Below are positions 32,394 through 40,423 of a stretch of DNA of 64,000 nt, one piece after another; within the stretch, counting starts at the first letter, position 1, and every line of letters begins with the position of its first letter. The DNA is taken from contig NZ_PKGB01000006.1 of the NCBI RefSeq assembly GCF_002848135.1, forward strand, positions 86,904-150,903. Direction: 5' to 3'. The position numbers were made by a program, and so were the translations under genes. This DNA is from Hydrogenovibrio sp. SC-1. Lineage in GTDB: Bacteria; Pseudomonadota; Gammaproteobacteria; Thiomicrospirales; Thiomicrospiraceae. The notes under the pieces were generated by a model. That model was given only the letters and a program-made list of their open reading frames with translations. It was not told the DNA's origin and did no database searches.

Positions 32394-32425
32394 CGCAAAA
32401 ATGACCAGGCCTGGTCATTTTTGCG
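32394..32425. terminator. Perfect 32-bp palindrome, exact copy 3 (after ridA)
   Basis: Two 16-bp arms meet at 32409/32410 with CCAGGCCTGG at the centre (32405-32414). Five As lie on the left and five Ts on the right, so it can terminate transcription in both directions. It begins 15 bp after the ridA stop on the minus strand. It is the best example of the repeat acting as a terminator. Confidence 0.85.
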
Positions 32426-32439
32426 AGCGCTAAGCATTT

Positions 32440-32826
32440 TTAGTAAGAAGAAATGACCAAGATGCCATCCATTTCCACATCTGTGCCTTTCGGGAGTTCC
32501 TTGACGCCAATTGCGGCTCTAGCAGGATAAGGTTGCTGAAAATATTCAGCCATAATTTCGTTAACCGTGGCAAAGTGGCTGAGATCGGTTAAGAAAATAT
32601 TGAGTTTCACGATTTCTTGTAGTGAACCCCCAGCGGACTCGCAGACGGCAGTGAGATTCTGAAAAACTTGATGGATGCGCTCGGAAATGTCTCCGGCTCG
32701 TAATTCCATGGTTTCAGGGATAAGAGCGATTTGACCAGATAAATAAACCGTATTGCCTACTTTAATGGCTTGTGAATAGGGGCCAATGGCTTGTGGGGCT
32801 TTATCAGTTGCAATAATTTCACGCAT
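32440..32826 (-). CDS. ridA: RidA-family enamine/imine deaminase
   Basis: A 128-aa member of the YjgF/YER057c/UK114 family that hydrolyses reactive 2-aminoacrylate. The catalytic Arg is in PARAAIGV, with the Glu of the family near the C-terminus (VEMDGILV). In many gammaproteobacteria it sits beside spoT. Here about 10 kb of metal-transport and sensory genes separates them. Confidence 0.94.
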   Translation of the reverse strand: MREIIATDKAPQAIGPYSQAIKVGNTVYLSGQIALIPETMELRAGDISERIHQVFQNLTAVCESAGGSLQEIVKLNIFLTDLSHFATVNEIMAEYFQQPYPARAAIGVKELPKGTDVEMDGILVISSY

Positions 32827-32900
32827 GAAGGAGTTCCTTGTATAAATAAGTCGAATTTCGGTTTCTTTAAAAAAATTTTAGCATAGCGCGTAAAGGCATT

Positions 32901-32928
32901 TTGCGGCAAATTTAAATTATGCTAAACT
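32901..32928 (+). promoter_or_regulatory. Candidate promoter of the metal ABC transporter
   Basis: -35 TTGCGG (32901-32906), a 16-bp spacer, then extended -10 TGCTAAACT with TAAACT at 32923-32928. The predicted start site falls inside the long palindrome that follows, an arrangement suited to repression. Confidence 0.45.
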
Positions 32929-32965
32929 TATTAAATTATTAGCCGTGGCTAATAATTTAATAAGT
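32926..32965 (+). promoter_or_regulatory. Perfect 18-bp-arm palindrome, MntR-like operator
   Basis: Arms 32926-32943 and 32948-32965 are exact inverses around a 4-bp spacer (CGTG). The centre reads TAGC-N4-GCTA, the same spacing and core as the E. coli MntR site, flanked by AT-rich sequence. It overlaps the predicted transcription start. MntR control is an inference from this similarity. Confidence 0.55.
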
Positions 32966-32991
32966 CTGATCTTAATTATTTGAGAGTGATA

Positions 32992-33900
32992 ATGCAAAAC
33001 GCAATTCAGTTTTTGAGTGGTTTATTGCTACTATTTGTTAGTTGGGTGTCCAGCGCGTCGCCAATAAACGTTGTTGCGACGACGGGCATGATTGGCGATT
33101 TAGTGCATGAAATTGGTCAGGATAAAGTCAAACTCAGTACCCTAATGGAAACGGGTGTGGATCCCCATTTGTATAAAGCAACGCATGGTGACATGCGTCG
33201 CCTACAGCAAGCGGATTTAATTTTTTATAATGGATTGCACTTGGAGGGGAAAATGCAATCCATTTTAACCAAGATGGCGCGATTTAAGCCCGTGTTCGCG
33301 GTAAGTGAAAAGCTTTCTAAAGCGAGTTTGATTCATTATGGTTCTGTAAGTGATCCACATATTTGGTTTGACGTCAGTTTATGGCAGCAGGCCGCGACAC
33401 AGGTATTGTCGAAATTGGTTGAAATGGATGCGGCTAACCAAGGCGCTTACCGGGCAAACGCCCAGCGTTATCAACAGCAGCTGTCATCGTTGCATCAGTG
33501 GGTTCAGATGCAAATTGAAGGGCTTCCGAAGTCGAAACGAGTTTTGATTACCGCGCATGATGCCTTTGGCTATTTTGGCCGCGCTTATGGGATGGAAGTC
33601 CATGGTTTGCAGGGAATTAGTACTGTGAGTGAGTTTGGGTTGCATGATATTCAGCAACTTAAGCAGTTGATTGTTGAACGGAAAATTCCTGCGGTGTTTG
33701 TGGAATCAAGCGTACCGAAAAAATTTCTACGGGCTTTAGTTGCAGGGGTTGCTGATTCGGGTCATGAGCTCACCATTGGAGGGGAACTCTATTCTGATGC
33801 AATGGGGCTTAAGGGAACGCCTGCAGGTACCTATATTGGCATGGTAAAACATAATGTAACGACTATTGTGTCTGCTTTAAAACGGGGAGAAGCTGAATGA
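32992..33900 (+). CDS. Metal ABC transporter substrate-binding protein (Mn/Zn type)
   Basis: A 302-aa periplasmic protein of the cluster-9 (TroA/ZnuA/MntA) family. It has a signal peptide at residues 1-23 (cleavage after SSA), metal ligands in VDPHLYKAT and DPHIWFD, and later Glu/Asp motifs (FVESSVP, YSDAMG). It lacks the His-rich loop of zinc-specific ZnuA, which, with the MntR-like operator, favours manganese. The ATG at 32992 is chosen over a TTG at 32980. It overlaps the ATPase gene by 4 bp. Confidence 0.88.
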   Translation: MQNAIQFLSGLLLLFVSWVSSASPINVVATTGMIGDLVHEIGQDKVKLSTLMETGVDPHLYKATHGDMRRLQQADLIFYNGLHLEGKMQSILTKMARFKPVFAVSEKLSKASLIHYGSVSDPHIWFDVSLWQQAATQVLSKLVEMDAANQGAYRANAQRYQQQLSSLHQWVQMQIEGLPKSKRVLITAHDAFGYFGRAYGMEVHGLQGISTVSEFGLHDIQQLKQLIVERKIPAVFVESSVPKKFLRALVAGVADSGHELTIGGELYSDAMGLKGTPAGTYIGMVKHNVTTIVSALKRGEAE

Positions 33901-34658
33901 TCGCACCGCCATTAAAAGTTCAGAATCTAACGATGCGTTATCACCAGGCACAACCGGTTTTAAAATCGGTCTCTTTTGAAATCCCTCAAGGTCATACGGT
34001 TGCGATTATTGGGCCGAATGGTGCTGGCAAATCCACTCTGTTAAAAGGGGTGATGGGGTTAGCTCCTCTCGTGAGTGGTCAAGTTTCGATGTTTGGTCAT
34101 CCCTTAGAAAAGAATCGTTTGTCGGTTGCTTATGTTCCTCAGCGAGATGAATCGGATTGGGACTTTCCCATCCAGGTCATGGATGTGGTTTTAATGGGGC
34201 GACAAGGACATTTAAGATTCTGGCAGCGGCCATCTGCTTCAGATAGGACTTTAGCAGAAGAAGCCTTGAACCAACTGGGGATGCTCGATTATAAAGATCG
34301 TCAAATCAGTCAATTGTCAGGGGGTCAGCAGCAACGGGTATTTCTGGCGAGAGCCTTGGTTCAACAAGCCGAACTATATTTGATGGATGAACCCTTTGCT
34401 GGGGTGGATATGAAAACAGAAAAGGCCATAATTGACCTGTTTGGTCGCTTAAAACAGGCAAATAAAACAATCGTTTGTGTCCATCATGATTTGAATACGG
34501 TAGCCGATTATTTTGATTGGGTTGTGTTAGTGAATCGAGGGGTCATTGCCTCCGGCCCTGTTAACGCCGTTATGACACCCGAAAAAATTCAACAAGCGTT
34601 TGGGGGTGGTTTTTCAATGATGCCGTCAACCAGTGCTAAAGAGGTTAAGCATGGCTGA
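33897..34658 (+). CDS. Metal ABC transporter ATP-binding protein
   Basis: The 253-aa ATPase of the Mn/Zn importer. Walker A GPNGAGKSTLL is near residue 40, the signature is LSGGQQQR, and Walker B is YLMDEPFAGVD. It is joined to its neighbours by ATGA-type overlaps on both sides, so translation is coupled. Confidence 0.93.
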   Translation: MIAPPLKVQNLTMRYHQAQPVLKSVSFEIPQGHTVAIIGPNGAGKSTLLKGVMGLAPLVSGQVSMFGHPLEKNRLSVAYVPQRDESDWDFPIQVMDVVLMGRQGHLRFWQRPSASDRTLAEEALNQLGMLDYKDRQISQLSGGQQQRVFLARALVQQAELYLMDEPFAGVDMKTEKAIIDLFGRLKQANKTIVCVHHDLNTVADYFDWVVLVNRGVIASGPVNAVMTPEKIQQAFGGGFSMMPSTSAKEVKHG

Positions 34659-35583
34659 TTGGCAAGTGATGTCTGCTGATTATTGGGCGCTGACACTCTC
34701 CTTTTGGCAGTTTGAGGATGCCAATGCGCTTTGGGTGCTTGTCGGATCCGTTTTATTGGGTGTCAGTGCCTCGGTCGTTGGTAGCTTTGCGGTTTTGAAA
34801 AGGCAAGCTTTAATTGGCGATGCTTTGGCGCATTCCGCTTTGCCTGGTGTGATGGTGGCGTTTATGCTCTTTCACACGCAGTCGCCTATAATCATGTTGA
34901 TTGGTGCCATGGTCAGTAGTTTGATGGGGTTTATGTTGATGAGTTGGTTGCCCAAGAATACAAAAATAAAACCGGATGCGGCCTTGGCGATTACGCTATC
35001 TTTATTTTTTGCATTAGGCTTGATGGCATTATCTTATATTCAAGGTTTAAATGTTGCTGGCAAGTCGGGCTTGGATAAAATTTTATTTGGTCAAGCCGCC
35101 GCGATGTTACCTGAGGACCTGATTGTGCTTTCCTCTGTGGCGCTAGCAGTACTATTGGTGGTGGGGTTATTGTTCCAAAAATTTCGGCTTATTACCTTTA
35201 ATGAAAACTATGCCCGTAGTCTTGGCCTTTCGGTCAGTTTATATCAAGCCGTTTTTGCCTGTTTGTTGGTCTTGGTGGTTGTGATTGGGTTACAGATTGT
35301 CGGTGTGGTTTTAATGGCGGCCGTATTGTTAGTTCCCGTTTCAGCCGCCAGGTTTTGGCATCCCAATCTAGCGGTTATTTTGTGGGTTGCCGCCATCATT
35401 GGCGGGCTCAGTGGGATGGTGAGTGCGAATATTTCCTATCTAGCTCCGTCAGCACCGACAGGCCCTTGGATGGTTTTAGTGTTGGCCGGACTCTTTTTGT
35501 TGTCATTTTTGTTTGCGCCTTATCAGGGTTGGTTTTTCAATCGAATTCGCGCCAATGACAAGGATCTAACAGATGATGAGTGA
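34651..35583 (+). CDS. Metal ABC transporter permease 1
   Basis: A 310-aa membrane protein of the ABC-3 family with about eight helices. The family motif region GDALAHSALPGV is present near residue 60. The ATG at 34651, with GAGG 7 nt upstream, is preferred to an earlier GTG. A second, paralogous permease follows and overlaps it, as in MntABCD/TroABCD systems with two different permeases. Confidence 0.92.
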   Translation: MADWQVMSADYWALTLSFWQFEDANALWVLVGSVLLGVSASVVGSFAVLKRQALIGDALAHSALPGVMVAFMLFHTQSPIIMLIGAMVSSLMGFMLMSWLPKNTKIKPDAALAITLSLFFALGLMALSYIQGLNVAGKSGLDKILFGQAAAMLPEDLIVLSSVALAVLLVVGLLFQKFRLITFNENYARSLGLSVSLYQAVFACLLVLVVVIGLQIVGVVLMAAVLLVPVSAARFWHPNLAVILWVAAIIGGLSGMVSANISYLAPSAPTGPWMVLVLAGLFLLSFLFAPYQGWFFNRIRANDKDLTDDE

Positions 35584-36451
35584 TATTTGGATTCTGGCGA
35601 CAGCATGCTTAGTGGCGAGCAGTTGTGCGTTGGTCGGCGTTTTTTTGGTTCTGAGGCGACAAAGTTTACTGGGGGATGCGATTAGTCATTCGGTGTTGCT
35701 GGGCATCGTATTGTCCTATCTTATGATGGACGGTCGGTCTGAAATTGCGATGATGGTGGGCGCTGTCATTATGGGGTTGTTAACGGCTTGGTTAGCCGAG
35801 TGGTTGCAGAAGCACCCTTTGTTAAAAAGTGATGTCAGTATTGGTATGATCTTTACCAGCTTTTTTGCATTGGGAGTGGTGCTGATTTCAGTGTATGCGG
35901 GGCAAATCGATTTGGATCAGGAGTGCGTGCTTTATGGTGAAATTGCGTTTGTTCCTTTTGATACGGTGATTTGGGGTGGGGAATCTATGGGTCCAAGAGC
36001 TTTCTGGTTGGCTTTAGTTGTTTTCCTTGTGAATGTATCCGTTATTGCAGTGGTTTTTGAGCGTTATCGATTGATGGCGTTTCATCCGGTTTTAGCGGTT
36101 GCGCTGGGGGTCAGTGTTCCTATGTGGCATACGTTGCTAATGGCACAGGTTTCTCTGACAACCGTGGCTTCATTTGATGCCGTAGGTGCAATATTGGTGG
36201 TTGCGCTGCTCGTAATTCCAGCCAGTAGCGCTTATCTGGTGGCAACTTCTCTAAAAACTATGTTGGTATGGGCATTGGGTTATGCACAACTGTCAGTTTT
36301 GTTAGGTTATGGGCTTGCGGTATGGCTGGATAGCGCCATTGCTGCTTCGATTGCTGTGATGGCTGGAGTCTTGTTGTTGGCGACGATTCTTTTTCAACAG
36401 TTGATTCAAAAGCAGAGCCAAAAGGCTTCGCTTGCCAGCGAAGCGCATTAA
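35573..36451 (+). CDS. Metal ABC transporter permease 2
   Basis: A 292-aa ABC-3 permease paralogous to the preceding gene, with the equivalent GDAISHSVLLGI motif near residue 36. It overlaps the first permease by 11 bp and has AAGGAT 7 nt before its ATG. The C-terminus contains a GCTTCGCT/AGCGAAGC inverted repeat (36425-36444) next to an exact palindrome copy. Confidence 0.92.
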   Translation: MMSDIWILATACLVASSCALVGVFLVLRRQSLLGDAISHSVLLGIVLSYLMMDGRSEIAMMVGAVIMGLLTAWLAEWLQKHPLLKSDVSIGMIFTSFFALGVVLISVYAGQIDLDQECVLYGEIAFVPFDTVIWGGESMGPRAFWLALVVFLVNVSVIAVVFERYRLMAFHPVLAVALGVSVPMWHTLLMAQVSLTTVASFDAVGAILVVALLVIPASSAYLVATSLKTMLVWALGYAQLSVLLGYGLAVWLDSAIAASIAVMAGVLLLATILFQQLIQKQSQKASLASEAH

Positions 36452-36456
36452 AATTG

Positions 36457-36468
36457 ACCAGGCCTGGT
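36457..36468. repeat. CCAGGCCTGG palindrome, exact copy 4 (between convergent genes)
   Basis: The core at 36458-36467 fills almost all of the 19-bp gap between two convergent stops. The flanks (TTGA and TGATTA) pair poorly, so the core is kept even where a hairpin is weak. Confidence 0.85.
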
Positions 36469-36470
36469 GA

Positions 36471-38483
36471 TTATACTTGGGTAAAGACCAGTGCTAGTAC
36501 ATCGTTTCGATAGCCATCGCCATTCTTGTATTCTCGATAACCTTCACTCATTTTATAACCCACTAAATAATTATCGCCATTCAGCTTGGTATGAAAACTG
36601 CCTGTGTCGCCATTTTTACTGGATTGGGTCGATTTTGGTAAATCAATTACGCTGCCGATTTGAAAAGAGTCGATGGTGGACGCAATCACTTCTCCTTCTG
36701 GGGTGGTGAAAACGCTGAAGGTTGATTCGTCCAGTGTTTTGTTAATGTATTTGGGCAAGGTGTCTTCTAGCATCGCTTTGAATTCAGGGGTACTGTCAAA
36801 TACGAGTGCAATACCGCCAACGGTCTTTTGATCGTTACGCCAGTCTCTAACGGCAGCATGATAAATATAAGTTGAGTGGTTGTCATAGAGCGAGGTTGCA
36901 TGAAAGTCAGACACGGTATAGTGTTGAGTATTATCGATCGCAAGACATTGGGCGGTGTCTTGTGGTCGTGGAAGCACTGTATCAATCAAGTGTGTTTGAG
37001 TCGGATCAGAAACGGCAACCACTTTGCCCTGATGATCATACAAAATAATATTGGTGTAAACCGTATAGAGCTGGTTAATGTATTGCAAAATCTCGGTTAG
37101 GGTTTCCGTTTCGGATTCTCCAATCAATTGTCCGTCTTTATGTTGGCTTAAGTGTTTTCGAAAAGTACTGTTGAGTGCCCACCAGCGGCAATCGTTAGCG
37201 CGCTCATACAAGTTTCGATCCATGATTTCAATCGCCAGCATGGCGCTGAATTTCACCTTGCTTTGAACGGTTTCGACCAACACTGAGTGAATGTGATGAA
37301 TGAATCGTTCAAATAAGGCTTGAATGTCATGGCTGATATCTTGAAAGCTGTCGAGAACCGGTAAGAACGATTGCACATTACGCTTTAAAGAGGTGATTTT
37401 GCCGTTGAGAATGACGATCAACAGTAAGGTGCTGACTTTTAGGTTGGTTTCTTCCAGTTCATTCATGTAGATAGGGGATGATGGGTCAATATCAACGTCT
37501 AGGGTGTCATCGGTCTGGGTTTTATTAAATGCCACTTCATGACTTGCATAAGATCGGCAAAACCATTTCAGACCGTAGAATCCTTGGTAACCATGTGTTC
37601 GAGTGGTATAGGTTAGACCTTGTTGTGTGGTTCTTGGTGTTTCAGTAATGGATGGTGCCGCTTGCTTTTTTCCAATTGGATGGCCTGTGTGGTTGTTGCT
37701 GGCAAGCAAGGTGCCGTGCTCGTCAACAAGGGTGATCTGATGACCGTTTTCATCAGGCTCTAAAATATTAAAAATCCCCGCCATTTCTTGAGTAAAAGAA
37801 AATCTTAGGCAAAGCACGCCCAATACGGTTGCTGAATCTGATTGGGAAGCGACAATGCGTTTGGCATAGATTAAGCTGTTTTCATGATTTGGAAATAAGT
37901 CTGAGTGACGATAGACTTCAACATAAGGCGCATCCGTTTGAATGGCTTCGGTAATCAGGGGGTCATGGCTACGAGTGACAGGGTTGTTTGGGTTCAGTTT
38001 AACTGCCACCTCGCCATCTGGGCGCAATAACAAAATATCCTCATAAACGCTGTATTTTGCCACATATTCTTGAATGCGATTTTCAATAAAGTCATGATCA
38101 TCACTGGATGGCTTTGGCATTTTAAGATAGTCAATAATGTCATCATCTGTCGCTAAAAACCCTACATCAGCGGTTCTTTCAAATAGGTTTCGGATAATGA
38201 TATCGATGGTGGCTTGCGACTTTAAAATGATTTCGCTGTTAGCTTGGTTTAGATAGCGACTCACCAATGCATGGAGCATGTCGCTGCGAAGATTTTGAAA
38301 GGCCTTTTGGGTTTCAACAATCGATTCTAACAATTGTGGATCCATATTCTCATTATTAATCTTACCGACCATTGCAACGGTGGTCCACCATAAGTCCTGG
38401 TGATCCAGTTCATTAAGGTATTTTTTGACCTCGGGTAAGTATTCCATGTAGGTTTTCAAGTTTTGTGTCGTACCAGTATTCAT
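36471..38483 (-). CDS. Soluble protein with two cache-like sensor modules
   Basis: A 670-aa protein with no signal peptide and no convincing membrane helix. Its two halves look duplicated: RNLFERTADVGFLATDD pairs with RNLYERANDCRWWALNS, and YSVYEDILLLRPDGEVA pairs with YTVYTNIILYDHQGKVV. Each half resembles a PDC/cache ligand-binding domain followed by a helical segment. No output domain is present. The ATG at 38483 (GATAGG upstream) is preferred; ATG 38534 has no ribosome site. A sigma-54-like promoter lies upstream. Its neighbours (EAL protein and Aer-like receptor) suggest a role in chemotaxis or c-di-GMP control, which is inferred. Confidence 0.75.
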   Translation of the reverse strand: MNTGTTQNLKTYMEYLPEVKKYLNELDHQDLWWTTVAMVGKINNENMDPQLLESIVETQKAFQNLRSDMLHALVSRYLNQANSEIILKSQATIDIIIRNLFERTADVGFLATDDDIIDYLKMPKPSSDDHDFIENRIQEYVAKYSVYEDILLLRPDGEVAVKLNPNNPVTRSHDPLITEAIQTDAPYVEVYRHSDLFPNHENSLIYAKRIVASQSDSATVLGVLCLRFSFTQEMAGIFNILEPDENGHQITLVDEHGTLLASNNHTGHPIGKKQAAPSITETPRTTQQGLTYTTRTHGYQGFYGLKWFCRSYASHEVAFNKTQTDDTLDVDIDPSSPIYMNELEETNLKVSTLLLIVILNGKITSLKRNVQSFLPVLDSFQDISHDIQALFERFIHHIHSVLVETVQSKVKFSAMLAIEIMDRNLYERANDCRWWALNSTFRKHLSQHKDGQLIGESETETLTEILQYINQLYTVYTNIILYDHQGKVVAVSDPTQTHLIDTVLPRPQDTAQCLAIDNTQHYTVSDFHATSLYDNHSTYIYHAAVRDWRNDQKTVGGIALVFDSTPEFKAMLEDTLPKYINKTLDESTFSVFTTPEGEVIASTIDSFQIGSVIDLPKSTQSSKNGDTGSFHTKLNGDNYLVGYKMSEGYREYKNGDGYRNDVLALVFTQV

Positions 38484-38560
38484 AGACCTATCTTTTAATA
38501 TGTTTGAGGTTGTAATAGGTTCAATCGAGTGCATTATTTGTTTTATTAGAGTTTTCTAAT

Positions 38561-38576
38561 AGCAGGTACTTTGCCA
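38561..38576 (-). promoter_or_regulatory. Sigma-54-like promoter of the double-cache gene
   Basis: The minus strand reads TGGCAAAGTACCTGCT: the invariant GG and GC of the -24/-12 elements are 10 bp apart, as required. The predicted start site lies about 65 nt before the ATG at 38483. Confidence 0.5.
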
Positions 38577-39026
38577 GTCTTCTATACTGCTTACAAAACA
38601 ACCGGTTAACGCTAAAATAGTGGCGTTTAACAGGCGGTTTTTTTTCAAAAAAATGTCTGTCCTTGTTTCTTTTTCGCACCAATTTAGTTCGTACAAAGGT
38701 TAGTAAGCGAGTCTTGATGCTGCTGAGTTGTTTGGCTGCGCAAGAGTTACAATTTGAAACAAGGTGAAAGGTGGGGTTCTATGAAAACTTACTATATTTT
38801 TGATCCATAAAGAGTTTGATCGCAGATAAGAATGTTAGGAATTGGTAGCAAATGATTACAATTTTAGCTGTGCTGGGGATTGTTTAAAAAGAGAATTTCG
38901 TCAGTTGTTTAAAATTGTAGTAAATGTGGTGCTTTATTGACATATTTTGGTGCTATTTTAATAGTTTAAGAAACGATTTCTTATAGATTTCCGATAAAAA
39001 CTCCTGATAAAGGGGTTTATTATATA

Positions 39027-39042
39027 TGGCATTAAAAGTGCT
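39027..39042 (+). promoter_or_regulatory. Sigma-54-like promoter of the EAL-receptor operon
   Basis: TGGCATTAAAAGTGCT has the exact GG-N10-GC spacing. The predicted start near 39053 lies downstream of the longest possible EAL reading frame (39045), supporting a start codon further in. Confidence 0.5.
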
Positions 39043-39203
39043 ATATGAGCTGGCTGAAAATATTTTTATGCAGAAATGCACGTATTTTTAGGATAAACAC
39101 GACAAATAGTTGTCTATTAAGACACGAATTCTATGTACACAGCTCATTTAGGCATTTTATGTTAGTTAAGTATAAAACTCGGGAAAACAGTTTGAATTCA
39201 ACG

Positions 39204-40403
39204 ATGAAGTTAACAGTAGAAGACAAAGCTTTATTTTCGGTATTTCAGCCGGTTTACAGCTTTTCAAATCAGGCTTGTGTTGGCGTTGAAGCTTTAGTCC
39301 GTGGTCGATCACTGAAAACGGGATTCCAAGTCCCAGTCCCAGAATGCTTGAGTGTTCCAGAGGGGGAGTCGTCTGCAGTCTTTAACCAAAAACTCAATCA
39401 GATGCATTTGCATAATTGGCAGGCATTGAAGTTACCAAATACATGGTTGTTTCTAAATTTAGATATCCAGGAAATCTCAAACCTTGAAGATTTATGCGTC
39501 GGTAAATTGATTGCCGATCAAGAGTTGCTCGGTCATGAGGTAGTCGTGGAAGTGGTTGAGAATGAAATTGTCGATGAAGCACTGTTTTTACAGGTGATTG
39601 AGCGTTTAAGGCAGCAAGGCTGTTTAATTGCGCTGGATGACTTTGGTGCAGGTCATTCCAATATTGACCGAATTTGGAAAGTTCAGCCGGATATTGTCAA
39701 GTTGGATCGAGGCGTTTTGCTGGAGGCTACTCGAAGTGCTCGGAGTGAAAGTATTTTACGAAATCTAACGCGGTTAATTAAGCAAGCGGGCAGTGTCAGT
39801 TTGCTTGAAGGGGTTGAGACAAAAGAGCAAGCATTGCTAGCGATGGACGTCGGGGTTGATCTGGTTCAAGGTTACTATTTTGCGAGGCCACAACCTTTTT
39901 TGGATCAAGTAAAAGCAGGTCAGGCTTGCCTAGAAGATGTTACGGCGAGTTATCCTGCCTATCTCGATGAACAAAAACAGATGAGCAATCGACATAAGGC
40001 AACCTATCATTCGCTGTTTGAGACGTTAGCAGACGTAGTGTTATTCACAGAACTGGAGTTGAAGATGGCGCGGGCGGCCGAACACTCATTCGTGAAACGG
40101 TTTTATATTTTGGACGATCAAGGCTATCAGGTTAGTGAAGATTCTTATCAGAAAACAATGTCAGACTGTATTGATGTGCTCAGAAAGGGGAAAGGATTGT
40201 GTTGGCGCAATCGGAATTATTTTATGAGCGCTATTGCTCAGCCAGAAGCCGTATTTGTTTCTGAACCATATCGTTCATTGATAGATATGCAATTATGCTT
40301 GACTATCTCTAAGGTCGTCGAGCTAGCAGGTAGTTGGTACGTAGCTTGTTTTGACGTGCATTATTATGATAGATCAACTGATACGGGTTCAACTTCAGTC
40401 TAG
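39204..40403 (+). CDS. EAL-domain c-di-GMP phosphodiesterase with a C-terminal sensor domain
   Basis: A 399-aa soluble protein. The EAL domain fills residues 10-245, with catalytic motifs EALVRG (near 27), ENEI, LDDFGAGHSN, KLDRG, LEGVET and QGYYFARP all present, so hydrolysis of c-di-GMP is expected. The C-terminal 140 residues resemble a YkuI_C/PDC-like sensor (ending near YRSLIDMQLCLTISKVV). There is no GGDEF domain. ATG 39204 is chosen; ATG 39159 and TTG 39192 are alternatives. It is 20 bp upstream of the receptor gene, with which it forms an operon. Confidence 0.85.
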   Translation: MKLTVEDKALFSVFQPVYSFSNQACVGVEALVRGRSLKTGFQVPVPECLSVPEGESSAVFNQKLNQMHLHNWQALKLPNTWLFLNLDIQEISNLEDLCVGKLIADQELLGHEVVVEVVENEIVDEALFLQVIERLRQQGCLIALDDFGAGHSNIDRIWKVQPDIVKLDRGVLLEATRSARSESILRNLTRLIKQAGSVSLLEGVETKEQALLAMDVGVDLVQGYYFARPQPFLDQVKAGQACLEDVTASYPAYLDEQKQMSNRHKATYHSLFETLADVVLFTELELKMARAAEHSFVKRFYILDDQGYQVSEDSYQKTMSDCIDVLRKGKGLCWRNRNYFMSAIAQPEAVFVSEPYRSLIDMQLCLTISKVVELAGSWYVACFDVHYYDRSTDTGSTSV

Positions 40404-40423
40404 TTTAAGGGGTGTTACCGACG

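Larger units (their letters stand above)
38484..39203. other. Intergenic region between divergent sensory genes
   Basis: About 720 bp with no credible gene. It holds sigma-54-like promoters facing outwards on both sides (38561-38576 minus and 39027-39042 plus) and an AAGAAA/TTTCTT mini-hairpin near 38968. No riboswitch fold was recognised. The length leaves room for an enhancer-binding site such as FleQ/FlrA, not identifiable by eye. Confidence 0.5.

Noticed and set aside
38960..39000. TTCCGATAA resembling a sigma-28 -10 box
   Set aside because: The nearest TAAG-type -35 is about 4 bp too far away, and a better sigma-54 match lies just downstream.
39045..39203. N-terminal extension of the EAL protein
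   Set aside because: It starts before the predicted transcription start and has no ribosome site or family similarity.
38535..39203. c-di-GMP riboswitch before the EAL gene
   Set aside because: The conserved GEMM core motifs were looked for and not found.
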